Assembly (NCBI RefSeq): GCF_025145285.1
Contig: NZ_CP102251.1
Coordinates: 1,364,001-1,428,000 of the forward strand
Reading direction: 5' to 3'
DNA length: 64,000 nt
Source: Alistipes onderdonkii
GTDB taxonomy: Bacteria > Bacteroidota > Bacteroidia > Bacteroidales > Rikenellaceae
Positions 55,297 to 62,752 of this stretch are shown here, piece by piece. The position numbers and the translations under genes were made by a program. The notes beneath the pieces were generated by a model. It made no database searches, was not told the origin of the DNA, and worked only from the letters and a program-made list of their open reading frames with translations. Every line of letters starts with the position of its first letter. Position 1 is the stretch's first letter.

Positions 55297-56100
55297 TCAG
55301 AGGTTGAACGCCCGTTTCAATTCGTCCATCTGCTCCTGCGTCGTCCCGGCGGGCTCGAAGCCCATCGAACGGGCCGTGAGGTAGATCTGCGCCGATTTCG
55401 AGAGCACGTCGACCTGGTCGAACGCCTCAAAGATGTCGGGCCCTACGGCACATACGCCGTGTTTCTCCCACATCACCACGTCGTACTCGCGCAGCTGCGC
55501 GATGGTGGCCTCGGCCAGTTCGACCGACGAGGGCATCTTATAGGGGACGATTCCCAGCCCCTTGGGGCAGAAGGCCCGCGTCTCGGGAATCATGCTCCAC
55601 AGGAGGTTGGTCAAGACGTCCTTTTCGAGGAACGCAGGGTTATGCGTCATGGCGATCAGGTCGATGGGATGGGTGTGCAGCGCCGCCTTGTAGCCGTTGC
55701 CCGAGGCGATCATCTGGTTGTGCATCGCCAGATGCGAGGCCAGCTCCGAAGTGGGTTTCACCGCCTTGTCGGCGATGATCTCGTACGACGCGCAGTCGTC
55801 GAGGATGCGGATTACCGAGCCGTTCTCCATCGGGCGGCGCGCCAGGTCGCGCATACGTTTGTTGGTACCCTTGCAGAAGAAATAGCACCCCTTGAGGCGG
55901 GGCAGTGTGGTGCCGATCGGGAAACGCCCGCTGACCGGCTCCATCGCGCGGATCGCGTCGTCGACGTGCTCCGTGATGTTTACCGTGATGTTGCCGCCGT
56001 TGCGTTCGGCCCACCCCTTCTGCCAGAGGTAGCCGGCCGTTTCGGCCACTTTGTCCACCTCGGCGGCCAGCGCCGGGCGGTTTTCGAGTATGGATTTCAT
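55297..56100 (-). CDS. rhaD: L-rhamnulose-1-phosphate aldolase
   Basis: 267 residues, no signal peptide, cytoplasmic. This zinc-dependent class II aldolase splits L-rhamnulose 1-phosphate into dihydroxyacetone phosphate and L-lactaldehyde. The zinc ligands are visible: the two His of ALHTHPIDLIAM near residue 142 and a third in MWEKHGV near residue 214; NGGNITVNI near residue 35 is the phosphate-binding loop of the family. Length matches E. coli RhaD (274). It is the last gene of the five-gene catabolic operon, 2 bp after rhaT, and is followed by a hairpin. The corresponding B. thetaiotaomicron gene is part of a similar rha operon. Confidence 0.96.
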   Translation of the reverse strand: MKSILENRPALAAEVDKVAETAGYLWQKGWAERNGGNITVNITEHVDDAIRAMEPVSGRFPIGTTLPRLKGCYFFCKGTNKRMRDLARRPMENGSVIRILDDCASYEIIADKAVKPTSELASHLAMHNQMIASGNGYKAALHTHPIDLIAMTHNPAFLEKDVLTNLLWSMIPETRAFCPKGLGIVPYKMPSSVELAEATIAQLREYDVVMWEKHGVCAVGPDIFEAFDQVDVLSKSAQIYLTARSMGFEPAGTTQEQMDELKRAFNL

Positions 56101-56102
56101 CG

Positions 56103-57116
56103 TCAGAACAAATTAGGAAATACGAGTGAGAAAATCAGGATCGCCAGGCCGCAGACCAATACGCCCACGGTCTTGGCCGACACGCCGCGCCACTCCCGGA
56201 GGATAATGCCCCACACGTTGGAGAAGGTGACGTTGAGCGCCATGAGGATGCACCAGGCGAATGCCGCCACGACCGACCCGGGCTCGAAGAAGGTCTGCCC
56301 GATGCCGAAGCCGAAGAACTGCGAGTACCACAGTGCCCCGGCCAACGCGCAGAACAGCAGGTTGTTGGCATAGAGCGACCCCTTGCCGTAGTCGCCGAAC
56401 GTGCGGTTGCGCGCATTCTGCCACAGGCAGTAGGCGGCATTGGTCACGAAGCCCCCGAGCGTCACCATCAGCGTGGCGGGCAGCGTGCGGAACAGGGCGC
56501 TGCCGCCCTCGACCTGCAACGGCCGCCCGGCCTCCAGCCCGAGGTTGAAGCAGGCGCTCATCACGCCCGCCAGCAACGCCACGGCCAGCCCCTTCGTAAG
56601 GGCGAAGTCCTTGACGGCGGCGCGTTTCTCCTCGTCGGTCATGTTCTGCGAGCGCAGCGACCCGGCGTAGCCGATCACGGCGATGCCCGCCAGCGTAATC
56701 GAGACGCCCAGCAGCAGGATCAGCCCTTTGCCCGCAAAGAGGTTTTCGCCCGCGAAGATGGCGGGGAAGAGGGTGCCGAACCCGGCGCAGGTGCCCAGGG
56801 CGATCGACTGCCCGAGCGCCACCCCGAGGTAGCGCATCGACAGCCCGAACGTCAGGCCGCCCACACCCCACAGCACGCCGTAGCCGGCGGCCTTGAAGGC
56901 GGCGGAAGGGTCGGTCGAGAGGATTTCCCCGAGCGAGCTGCCCGCGGGAACCGCCAGCAGTGCCCCCAGCAGCGGGAACACCAGCCATGCGAAGATGCCC
57001 TGTACCAGCCAGAAGCTCTCCCACGACCACTCCTTCACCTTTTTGATGGGTACATAGGAGCTCGACTGGCAAAAGCTGCCGACGGCGATGATCAGAAGTC
57101 CGAGAAGCGTATTCAT
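56103..57116 (-). CDS. rhaT: L-rhamnose/proton symporter
   Basis: 337 residues with about ten hydrophobic segments and no cleavable signal, as expected for RhaT of the drug/metabolite transporter type. Characteristic parts are the N terminus NTLLGLLIIAVGSFCQSSSYVPIKKVKEWSWE, VLWGVGGLTFGLSMRYLGVALGQ, GTCAGFGTLFPAIF and the C-terminal SNVWGIILREWRGVS. It brings L-rhamnose across the inner membrane with protons. It lies 2 bp before rhaD and 10 bp after fucO in the same operon, so transporter and enzymes are made together. Confidence 0.95.
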   Translation of the reverse strand: MNTLLGLLIIAVGSFCQSSSYVPIKKVKEWSWESFWLVQGIFAWLVFPLLGALLAVPAGSSLGEILSTDPSAAFKAAGYGVLWGVGGLTFGLSMRYLGVALGQSIALGTCAGFGTLFPAIFAGENLFAGKGLILLLGVSITLAGIAVIGYAGSLRSQNMTDEEKRAAVKDFALTKGLAVALLAGVMSACFNLGLEAGRPLQVEGGSALFRTLPATLMVTLGGFVTNAAYCLWQNARNRTFGDYGKGSLYANNLLFCALAGALWYSQFFGFGIGQTFFEPGSVVAAFAWCILMALNVTFSNVWGIILREWRGVSAKTVGVLVCGLAILIFSLVFPNLF

Positions 57117-57126
57117 GGCCTTTGTT

Positions 57127-58281
57127 TTAGAATGCGGTACGGTATAGTTTTTCGATATCCCCGACCGAGGTCGGACGCGGGTTGCCGCCCGTGCAGACGT
57201 CGTTGAACGCCGCCACGGCCAGCGCGGGGATGTCCTCCTCCCTCACGCCGATCTCGTGCAGGCGCTGCGGGATGCGGATGCTCAACGACAGGTCGCGCAC
57301 GGCCCTGACAGCCGCGGCCACGCCCTCGTCGACGCTCATGCCCGCGGTATCGACGCCCATCGCCCGCGCGATGTCGAGGTATTTGGCGCGCGAGGGCGAC
57401 TCGGCATTGTATTCCATCACATAGGGCAGCAGCAGTGCGTTCGCCACGCCGTGCGGCGTGTCGTAGAACGCCCCCAGGGGGTGCGCCATCGAGTGCACGA
57501 TGCCCAGCCCGACGTTCGAGAAACCCATGCCCGCGATGTACTGCGCCTCGGCCATGCCGTTGCGGGCGACGGGGTCGCTGCCGTCCTCGACGGCATTCCG
57601 CAAGTGCGCGGCGACCAGCTCGATGGCCTTCAGCTCGAACATGTCGCTCATCGTCCACGCCCCGGGCGTGATATACCCTTCGATGGCGTGCGTCAGGGCG
57701 TCCATGCCCGTAGCGGCCGTCAGCCCCCGGGGCATCGACATCATCAGTTCGCAGTCGATCACCGCGCACATCGGGATGTCGTTGGGATCGACGCAGACCA
57801 TCTTCTTGCGGTTCTCCTCGTCGGTGATGACATAGTTGATCGTCACCTCGGCCGCCGTCCCCGCGGTCGTCGGCACGGCGAAGGTCGGCACGGCGCGGTG
57901 CTTGGTGTCGGCCACGCCCTCCAACGAGCGCACGTCGGCGAACTCGGGGTTGTTGACGATGATGCCCACGGCCTTGGCCGTGTCGATCGACGAACCGCCG
58001 CCCAGCGCCACCATGCAGTCGGCGCCCGAAGCCTTGAACGCCTCGACGCCCTGCTGCACGTTGCGGATCGTGGGGTTGGCCTTGATCTGGCTGTAAATCT
58101 CATAGGGAATGTCCGCCCCGCGGAGCACCTCCTCGATCTTCGCGGCCACGCCGAACCGGATGAGGTCTTTGTCCGTTACGAGCAGCACCTTTTTAAAGCC
58201 CCGCTTGCGGATCTCGTCGGCGATCACCGAGCGGCACCCTGCGCCGTAGTACGACGTCTCGTTCAGTACGATGCGGTACAT
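57127..58281 (-). CDS. fucO: Lactaldehyde reductase (iron-dependent alcohol dehydrogenase)
   Basis: 384 residues, cytoplasmic. It is a group III iron-containing alcohol dehydrogenase: nucleotide-binding VALGGGSSIDTAKAVG near residue 95, and metal ligands in GMDALTHAIEGY and HSMAHPLGAFYDTPHGVANA (Asp/His/His/His set near 196-277). N terminus YRIVLNETSYYGAGC fits FucO. It reduces L-lactaldehyde from the RhaD reaction to (S)-1,2-propanediol, which regenerates NAD+ under anaerobic growth. In the rhamnose operon of B. thetaiotaomicron the equivalent gene is called rhaO. It is 4 bp after rhaA and 10 bp before rhaT. Confidence 0.95.
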   Translation of the reverse strand: MYRIVLNETSYYGAGCRSVIADEIRKRGFKKVLLVTDKDLIRFGVAAKIEEVLRGADIPYEIYSQIKANPTIRNVQQGVEAFKASGADCMVALGGGSSIDTAKAVGIIVNNPEFADVRSLEGVADTKHRAVPTFAVPTTAGTAAEVTINYVITDEENRKKMVCVDPNDIPMCAVIDCELMMSMPRGLTAATGMDALTHAIEGYITPGAWTMSDMFELKAIELVAAHLRNAVEDGSDPVARNGMAEAQYIAGMGFSNVGLGIVHSMAHPLGAFYDTPHGVANALLLPYVMEYNAESPSRAKYLDIARAMGVDTAGMSVDEGVAAAVRAVRDLSLSIRIPQRLHEIGVREEDIPALAVAAFNDVCTGGNPRPTSVGDIEKLYRTAF

Positions 58282-58285
58282 GGCC

Positions 58286-59539
58286 TTAGCGTTTGGAGGT
58301 TACTTCCCTTTCGTACTGCTGGATCCCGGCGATGAACTCCTCGCCCACGGGCACGTCGTTGCGCAGGCAGAACATGTCCCATACGGCGTTCCAGGGCAGT
58401 GACTTCGACTCTTCGAGCAGCGCCAGGCGCTCGAAGCCCTGTCCGGCAGCCTCGTACCGGCGAAGCTGCGCGAGCGGTTCGAGCAACGCCTGCATCAGGC
58501 ACTTCTGCGTGGCGCGCGAGCCGATGACATAGGCGCCGATGCGGTTGATCGAGGCATCGAAATAGTCCAGCCCGATATGTACGCGGTCGAGCGCATCGCA
58601 GCGTACGATCTCCTTGCACAGTTCCAGCGTATCGTCGTTCATGATCGTCACGTGGTCGGAATCCCAGCGCACCGGGCGCGACACGTGCAGCATCACCTCG
58701 GGGATGAACAGCAGCAGCGACGAAATCTTGTCGGCCACGATCTCCGTGGGGTGGAAATGCCCCGTGTCGAGGGTCACGATCTTGCCGCGGCTGGCTCCGT
58801 AGCCGATGTAGAAGTCGTTGCTCCCGACGGTATAGCTCTCCAGCCCGATGCCGAACACCTTCGACTCGATGCAGTCCTTCATGTGGTCGTATTCGGTCTC
58901 GAAGATGCGGTCGAGCGAGTCACGCAGCAGCTCGCGGTAGAGCATGCGGTTCACCGTAAGGTCTTTCGAGCCGTCGTGCACCCAGAGGTTCATGATCGAG
59001 GGGTCGCCCTGCGCCTTGCCCATCTCTTCGGCAATGGCGCGGCAGCGCTTGGTGTGTTCCACCCAGAAGTCCCGGATTCCGGGGTCGGGGTTGGCCAGCG
59101 AGAGATCGCCGCTCTTGGGGTGCGAGAACGACGTCGAGTTGAAGTCGAGCTTCATGCCGTGCTCTTTCGCCCACTCGATCCAGCCCTGGAAATGCCGGGG
59201 CTCCACCTGGTCGCGGTCGACCGTCTCGCCGCCGAACTCGCCGTAGATCTCATGCAGGTTCAGGCGGTGCGTACCGGGAATGAACGACTTGGCCTTGAGG
59301 ATGTCGGCACGCAGCTCTTCGATGTTGCGGGCTTTGCCCGGGTAGTTGCCCGTAGCCTGGATGCCGCCCGTGAGGTCGCCGCCCCGGGTTTCGAAGCCCG
59401 TCACGTCGTCCGCCTGCCAGCAGTGGAGCGAGAGCGAGATGTTCTGAAGCGCCGCGAGCGCCTTTTCGGTGTCTACGCCGATCTCCGCATAGCGTTCCCG
59501 CGCGATGGCGTATGCCTTTTCGATAAGTTCCGTTTTCAT
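58286..59539 (-). CDS. rhaA: L-rhamnose isomerase
   Basis: 417 residues from the ATG at 59539 (MKTELIEKAYAIARERYAEIG); the frame is open further upstream but that would overlap rhaB. It matches E. coli RhaA (419 residues). Family features: CWQADDVTGFE near residue 35, TGNYPGKARN, LDFNSTSFSHPKSGDLSLANPD in the barrel, and LDTGHFHPTE with metal ligands near residue 265. It converts L-rhamnose to L-rhamnulose in the cytoplasm using two divalent metal ions. The gene lies 13 bp after rhaB and 4 bp before fucO in one operon. Confidence 0.96.
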   Translation of the reverse strand: MKTELIEKAYAIARERYAEIGVDTEKALAALQNISLSLHCWQADDVTGFETRGGDLTGGIQATGNYPGKARNIEELRADILKAKSFIPGTHRLNLHEIYGEFGGETVDRDQVEPRHFQGWIEWAKEHGMKLDFNSTSFSHPKSGDLSLANPDPGIRDFWVEHTKRCRAIAEEMGKAQGDPSIMNLWVHDGSKDLTVNRMLYRELLRDSLDRIFETEYDHMKDCIESKVFGIGLESYTVGSNDFYIGYGASRGKIVTLDTGHFHPTEIVADKISSLLLFIPEVMLHVSRPVRWDSDHVTIMNDDTLELCKEIVRCDALDRVHIGLDYFDASINRIGAYVIGSRATQKCLMQALLEPLAQLRRYEAAGQGFERLALLEESKSLPWNAVWDMFCLRNDVPVGEEFIAGIQQYEREVTSKR

Positions 59540-59552
59540 AAGAATGACAGTT

Positions 59553-60974
59553 TTATTTTTTCGGTTGATATGTTTTCGTTTCGATCGAGCGGCCGATGTA
59601 GCGCCGCATTTCGGCGAGCGAAGAGACCACGCCCGCGGCACGCGCCTGCACCATGATGTTGCCCAGCGCCGTGGCTTCGGCAGGGCCCGCCACGACGGGG
59701 ATGCCGACAGCGTCGGCCGTCATCCGGTTCAGCAGGTCGTTCTGTGCGCCGCCGCCGATGACGTGCAGGCATTCGATTTCGAACGGCGCCAGCCGCCGCA
59801 ATTTACCGAGCACCTCGGCGTATTTCGCGGCCAGCGAGTCGAATATCAGCCGCATCAGCGCCGCATCGTCCGCCGGGACGGGGACGCCGTGTGCCGCGCA
59901 CCACGCGCGGATCGCCTGCGGCATGTCGGTCGGCGCGGCAAACTCCGCGGCATCGGGGTCGATGACCCCCGGCGACGGGGCGGCGCCCTCGGTCATGCGC
60001 ACGATCTCTTCATAGCTATACTCCCTGCCCTGGCGGCTCCACACCGCGCGGCACTGTTCGAGCAGCCACATGCCGGTGATGTTCTTCAGGAACCGCACCG
60101 TGCCGTCCACGCCGCCCTCGTTGGTGAAGTTCATCGCATAGGACTCCTCCGTAATGATCGGCTCCGGCACCTCGATGCCCATCAGCGACCACGTCCCCGA
60201 CGAGAGGTAGGCGAAGCGGCTGTTCCGGGCAGGCACGGCCGCCACGGCCGAAGCCGTATCGTGCCCCGCGACGGCCACCACGGGCACCGCCCCCAGCCCG
60301 GTCTGCCGGGCTACGGCGTCGCAAAGCACCCCGATCCTCCGGCCGGGCATCACCACCCGCGGGAAAAGCGCGGGATCGACGCCCGCCTCGCGCAGCAGTG
60401 CGCCGTCGATCTCCCGCGTGCGGGGATCCATGAACTGCGACGTCGAGAGGATCGTATACTCGCATACCTTCTCGCCGGTGAGCAGGTACGACAGCGCGTC
60501 GGGCATGAAAAGCACCGACGCGGCATTTTCCAGCGCCGACATCCCCTCCCCGCGCGCGGCACGGAGCTGGAAGAGCGAATTGAAATTCATGATCTGGATA
60601 CCCGTGCGGCGGTACACTTCTTGCCGGGGTATTTTCCGGAAGAACTCCTCGGGAACCCCGTTGGTATAGGGATCGCGGTAAGCCCTCGGAAGCCCGGCCA
60701 GCGTACCGTCGGCCGCCACGCAGGCCATGTCGACGCCCCACGTGTCGATACCGATCGAATCGACCGGAATCCTTCGCTGCCCGGCCAGCGTCAGGCCGTG
60801 CAGGATTTCCTCATAGAGGGAGTAGATGTTCCAATAATATTTGCCGCCGATCGAAAGCAGGCGGTTCGGGAAGCGGTGCAGAACTTCGAGGGCGATGCCG
60901 TCGCCGCAGAGCGTGGCGAGAATGACACGGCCGCTCGTGGCACCGAGATCGACACCGACGAAATAACGGTTCAT
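59553..60974 (-). CDS. rhaB: L-rhamnulokinase
   Basis: 473 residues from the ATG at 60974; a GTG one codon upstream is less likely. It is an FGGY-family sugar kinase with ATP-binding GVDLGATSGR at the N terminus, SIGIDTWGVDMACV near residue 80 (catalytic Asp), VVAVAGHDTASAVAAVP near residue 235, and VIGGGAQNDLLNRMTAD near residue 405. These fit rhamnulokinase, which phosphorylates L-rhamnulose at O1. It is the first gene of the rhaB-rhaA-fucO-rhaT-rhaD operon and is transcribed divergently from an AraC-type gene with only 92 bp between the two starts. Confidence 0.95.
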   Translation of the reverse strand: MNRYFVGVDLGATSGRVILATLCGDGIALEVLHRFPNRLLSIGGKYYWNIYSLYEEILHGLTLAGQRRIPVDSIGIDTWGVDMACVAADGTLAGLPRAYRDPYTNGVPEEFFRKIPRQEVYRRTGIQIMNFNSLFQLRAARGEGMSALENAASVLFMPDALSYLLTGEKVCEYTILSTSQFMDPRTREIDGALLREAGVDPALFPRVVMPGRRIGVLCDAVARQTGLGAVPVVAVAGHDTASAVAAVPARNSRFAYLSSGTWSLMGIEVPEPIITEESYAMNFTNEGGVDGTVRFLKNITGMWLLEQCRAVWSRQGREYSYEEIVRMTEGAAPSPGVIDPDAAEFAAPTDMPQAIRAWCAAHGVPVPADDAALMRLIFDSLAAKYAEVLGKLRRLAPFEIECLHVIGGGAQNDLLNRMTADAVGIPVVAGPAEATALGNIMVQARAAGVVSSLAEMRRYIGRSIETKTYQPKK

Positions 60975-60999
60975 CACGGAAAGTTTTAGGTTACTGATG

Positions 61000-61007
61000 C
61001 AAAACTA
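61000..61007 (-). promoter_or_regulatory. -7 box of the rhaB operon
   Basis: TAGTTTTG on the minus strand (TAnnTTTG), 25 bp before the rhaB ATG. No clear -33 TTTG is seen, which fits an activator-dependent promoter. Confidence 0.6.
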
Positions 61008-61028
61008 TACAATCTTTTCCCTACCTTT

Positions 61029-61064
61029 GTTGATGGTTTTGACAAACTATATATAGATTTGACA
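61029..61064 (+). promoter_or_regulatory. Divergent rha control region: promoter of the regulator and TTTGACA direct repeat
   Basis: GTTG, 21 bp, TAGATTTG (61054-61061) fits a -33/-7 promoter for the plus-strand regulator; its position only 5 bp before the ATG would make the message nearly leaderless. TTTGACA occurs at 61038-61044 and 61058-61064, two direct copies exactly 20 bp apart, as expected for the paired half-sites of an AraC-family dimer. Confidence 0.55.
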
Positions 61065-61066
61065 CT

Positions 61067-61969
61067 ATGGACGACCGGCCGCTGAGCATCCTTCACTACC
61101 TGCCAGTCTCCCCGCGCGACGAGCAGTGGGGCATCGTCTGCACCACGGCCGGGCACCAGCACGTCCCGCCCGGAACGCCCTACCCCGTCTCGGAACACCC
61201 CGAGCACTACCTGTTTTACAAAGGCAGCGGCCGCACGCTCGACGAGTACCAGCTGGTCTACATCACCGCCGGACGGGGACGTTTCGAGTCGGCATCCTGC
61301 CCGTCGCAGACAGTCGAGGCGGGCACCATGCTCCTGCTCTTCCCCAACGAATGGCACTCCTATTCGCCCGACCCCGGCACCGGATGGACGGAGTGGTGGG
61401 TCGGCTTCCGCGGCGCCAATATCGACCGGCTGGAACAGCAGGGGTTCCTCTGCCGCCGGCGCCCCCTGCTGCGGATCGGGTGCAGCGGCGGCATCGAGCG
61501 GTGCTACCGCGAGATCATCGGCACGGTCGAGGAGGAGCGCGTGGGATTCCAGCCGCTCATTTCGAGCATCGTGCTCCACATCCTGGGGTCGGTGCTCTTC
61601 AAGCACAGCAACCTGCTCTACTCCGACAACCCCGTCGTCGAGAAGATCAACCGCGCGAAAGCCATCATGCGCACAGACTTCGGCCGCAACCGCTCGCCCG
61701 AACAGATCGCCCGCGAAGTGGGCATGGGCTACACGTGGTTCCGCCGCGTCTTCCGCGAATACGTGGGGATGGCGCCGGCGCAATACCAGCACACGATGCG
61801 GCTCAACAAGGCCCGGGAACTGCTCGCGACGACAGCCCACAGCATCTCGGAAATAGCCTATGCGCTCGGCTTCGAAAGCGTGAGCGCCTTCTCGCTCTTT
61901 TTCCGCCTCCGCGAACGGCTCAGCCCCAGTCAGTACCGCGCCCGCTTCCGGGGCGGGAAGGGGCAGTGA
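61067..61969 (+). CDS. rhaR: AraC-family transcriptional activator, RhaR-like
   Basis: 300 residues. The N-terminal cupin sensor (YQLVYITAGRGRFESASC, PNEWHSYSPDPGTGW) is followed by a C-terminal pair of HTH motifs: SPEQIAREVGMGYTWFRRVFREYVGM and SISEIAYALGFESVSAFSLFFRLR. This is the architecture of sugar-responsive AraC regulators. Its position, divergent from the complete rhamnose operon with 92 bp between starts, matches the rhaR gene of B. thetaiotaomicron, so it most likely activates that operon in the presence of rhamnose. The symbol rests on context and architecture, not on alignment. Confidence 0.87.
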   Translation: MDDRPLSILHYLPVSPRDEQWGIVCTTAGHQHVPPGTPYPVSEHPEHYLFYKGSGRTLDEYQLVYITAGRGRFESASCPSQTVEAGTMLLLFPNEWHSYSPDPGTGWTEWWVGFRGANIDRLEQQGFLCRRRPLLRIGCSGGIERCYREIIGTVEEERVGFQPLISSIVLHILGSVLFKHSNLLYSDNPVVEKINRAKAIMRTDFGRNRSPEQIAREVGMGYTWFRRVFREYVGMAPAQYQHTMRLNKARELLATTAHSISEIAYALGFESVSAFSLFFRLRERLSPSQYRARFRGGKGQ

Positions 61970-61970
61970 C

Positions 61971-62050
61971 CCGCCGGGGCAGGCCAAGGCAGCAACCCGC
62001 CGGGACAGGCCAAAGCCGTGACGCACCGCGGGCAGCCCAAGGCAGCGATA
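61971..62050 (+). repeat. Imperfect 26-27-bp tandem repeat after rhaR
   Basis: Three diverging copies of a unit beginning CCGCCGGGRCAGGCCAARGC start at 61971, 61997 and about 62024, directly after the regulator stop codon. A fourth decayed copy may extend to 62100. No coding potential is seen. Confidence 0.65.
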
Positions 62051-62100
62051 CACGGGGGCTACAACCCGCCGCCGACCAAAGCATTGACCCGCGGGCGCAA

Positions 62101-62695
62101 ATAGGGGTTGATATTATGTATTAAACTGAAATCACGGCATATCACTTACAATCTGCAAGCATAATACACCAAAAAACTGCGCATCCTTTACTTTACTTCC
62201 CGTTTCAGCCTAATCGCCCCCGATAAAATCCCCTTTGAGAACTCTTTACGGGGTTTCGCGTATTTCCTCCGTACATCACCGATCGCCGGAAAATTGTTAT
62301 CTCCTCAGGTTTTCGGGGAAGTTCGTCCCCTCCGGCGAAAAATATTTTTATATTTTTTATATTTTTTTCAAAAATCCACCCCGCAGGTTGGCACATATTA
62401 AATATTATTAAAAAAATAAGGTATCCAGAAACACCTACGACCGGAAACCCACCGCATATCAAACCGTACCGGAGGGTATTTTTTCGCCCGAAAACCCCAA
62501 AATATTCAAAATACATTGAATTTTATTTTCATTTTTATAAAAATATTTTAGCCCATATTCAACAATGATTCTTCGGGTTAAAACAAAATGTTAAGTTATT
62601 TATACTTAGTCTTATAGCACCTGTTTTCGCCCTGAAAAGAGGGCCGGAAAGACCCTTTCCGAACACTCCTGCTTACATTTCATCTATTTTGAACA
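62101..62695. other. Long AT-rich non-coding leader before SusC
   Basis: About 600 bp of AT-rich sequence (several runs of T, for example near 62340-62370 and 62521-62550) in an otherwise GC-rich window. No convincing gene: the one longer frame (62205-62516, minus) encodes an unremarkable peptide in AT-rich sequence. It is most likely a control region for the following SusC gene; no RNA structure is recognised. Confidence 0.6.
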
Positions 62696-62727
62696 TTTGG
62701 CAAATTCGTTTTAATTATTTTTCTTTG
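62696..62727 (+). promoter_or_regulatory. Promoter of the 3' SusC gene
   Basis: TTTG (62696-62699), 20 bp, TTTCTTTG (62720-62727; one mismatch to TAnnTTTG), 25 bp before the ATG at 62753. Confidence 0.6.
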
Positions 62728-62752
62728 TTGCGTAAGAAAGTATCATTTACTT

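Noticed and set aside
62205..62516. 103-codon minus-strand frame in the AT-rich leader
   Set aside because: It has no recognisable motif, AT-rich codons unlike all genes in the window, and lies in a likely regulatory region. It is kept as unsupported, though a small protein cannot be excluded.
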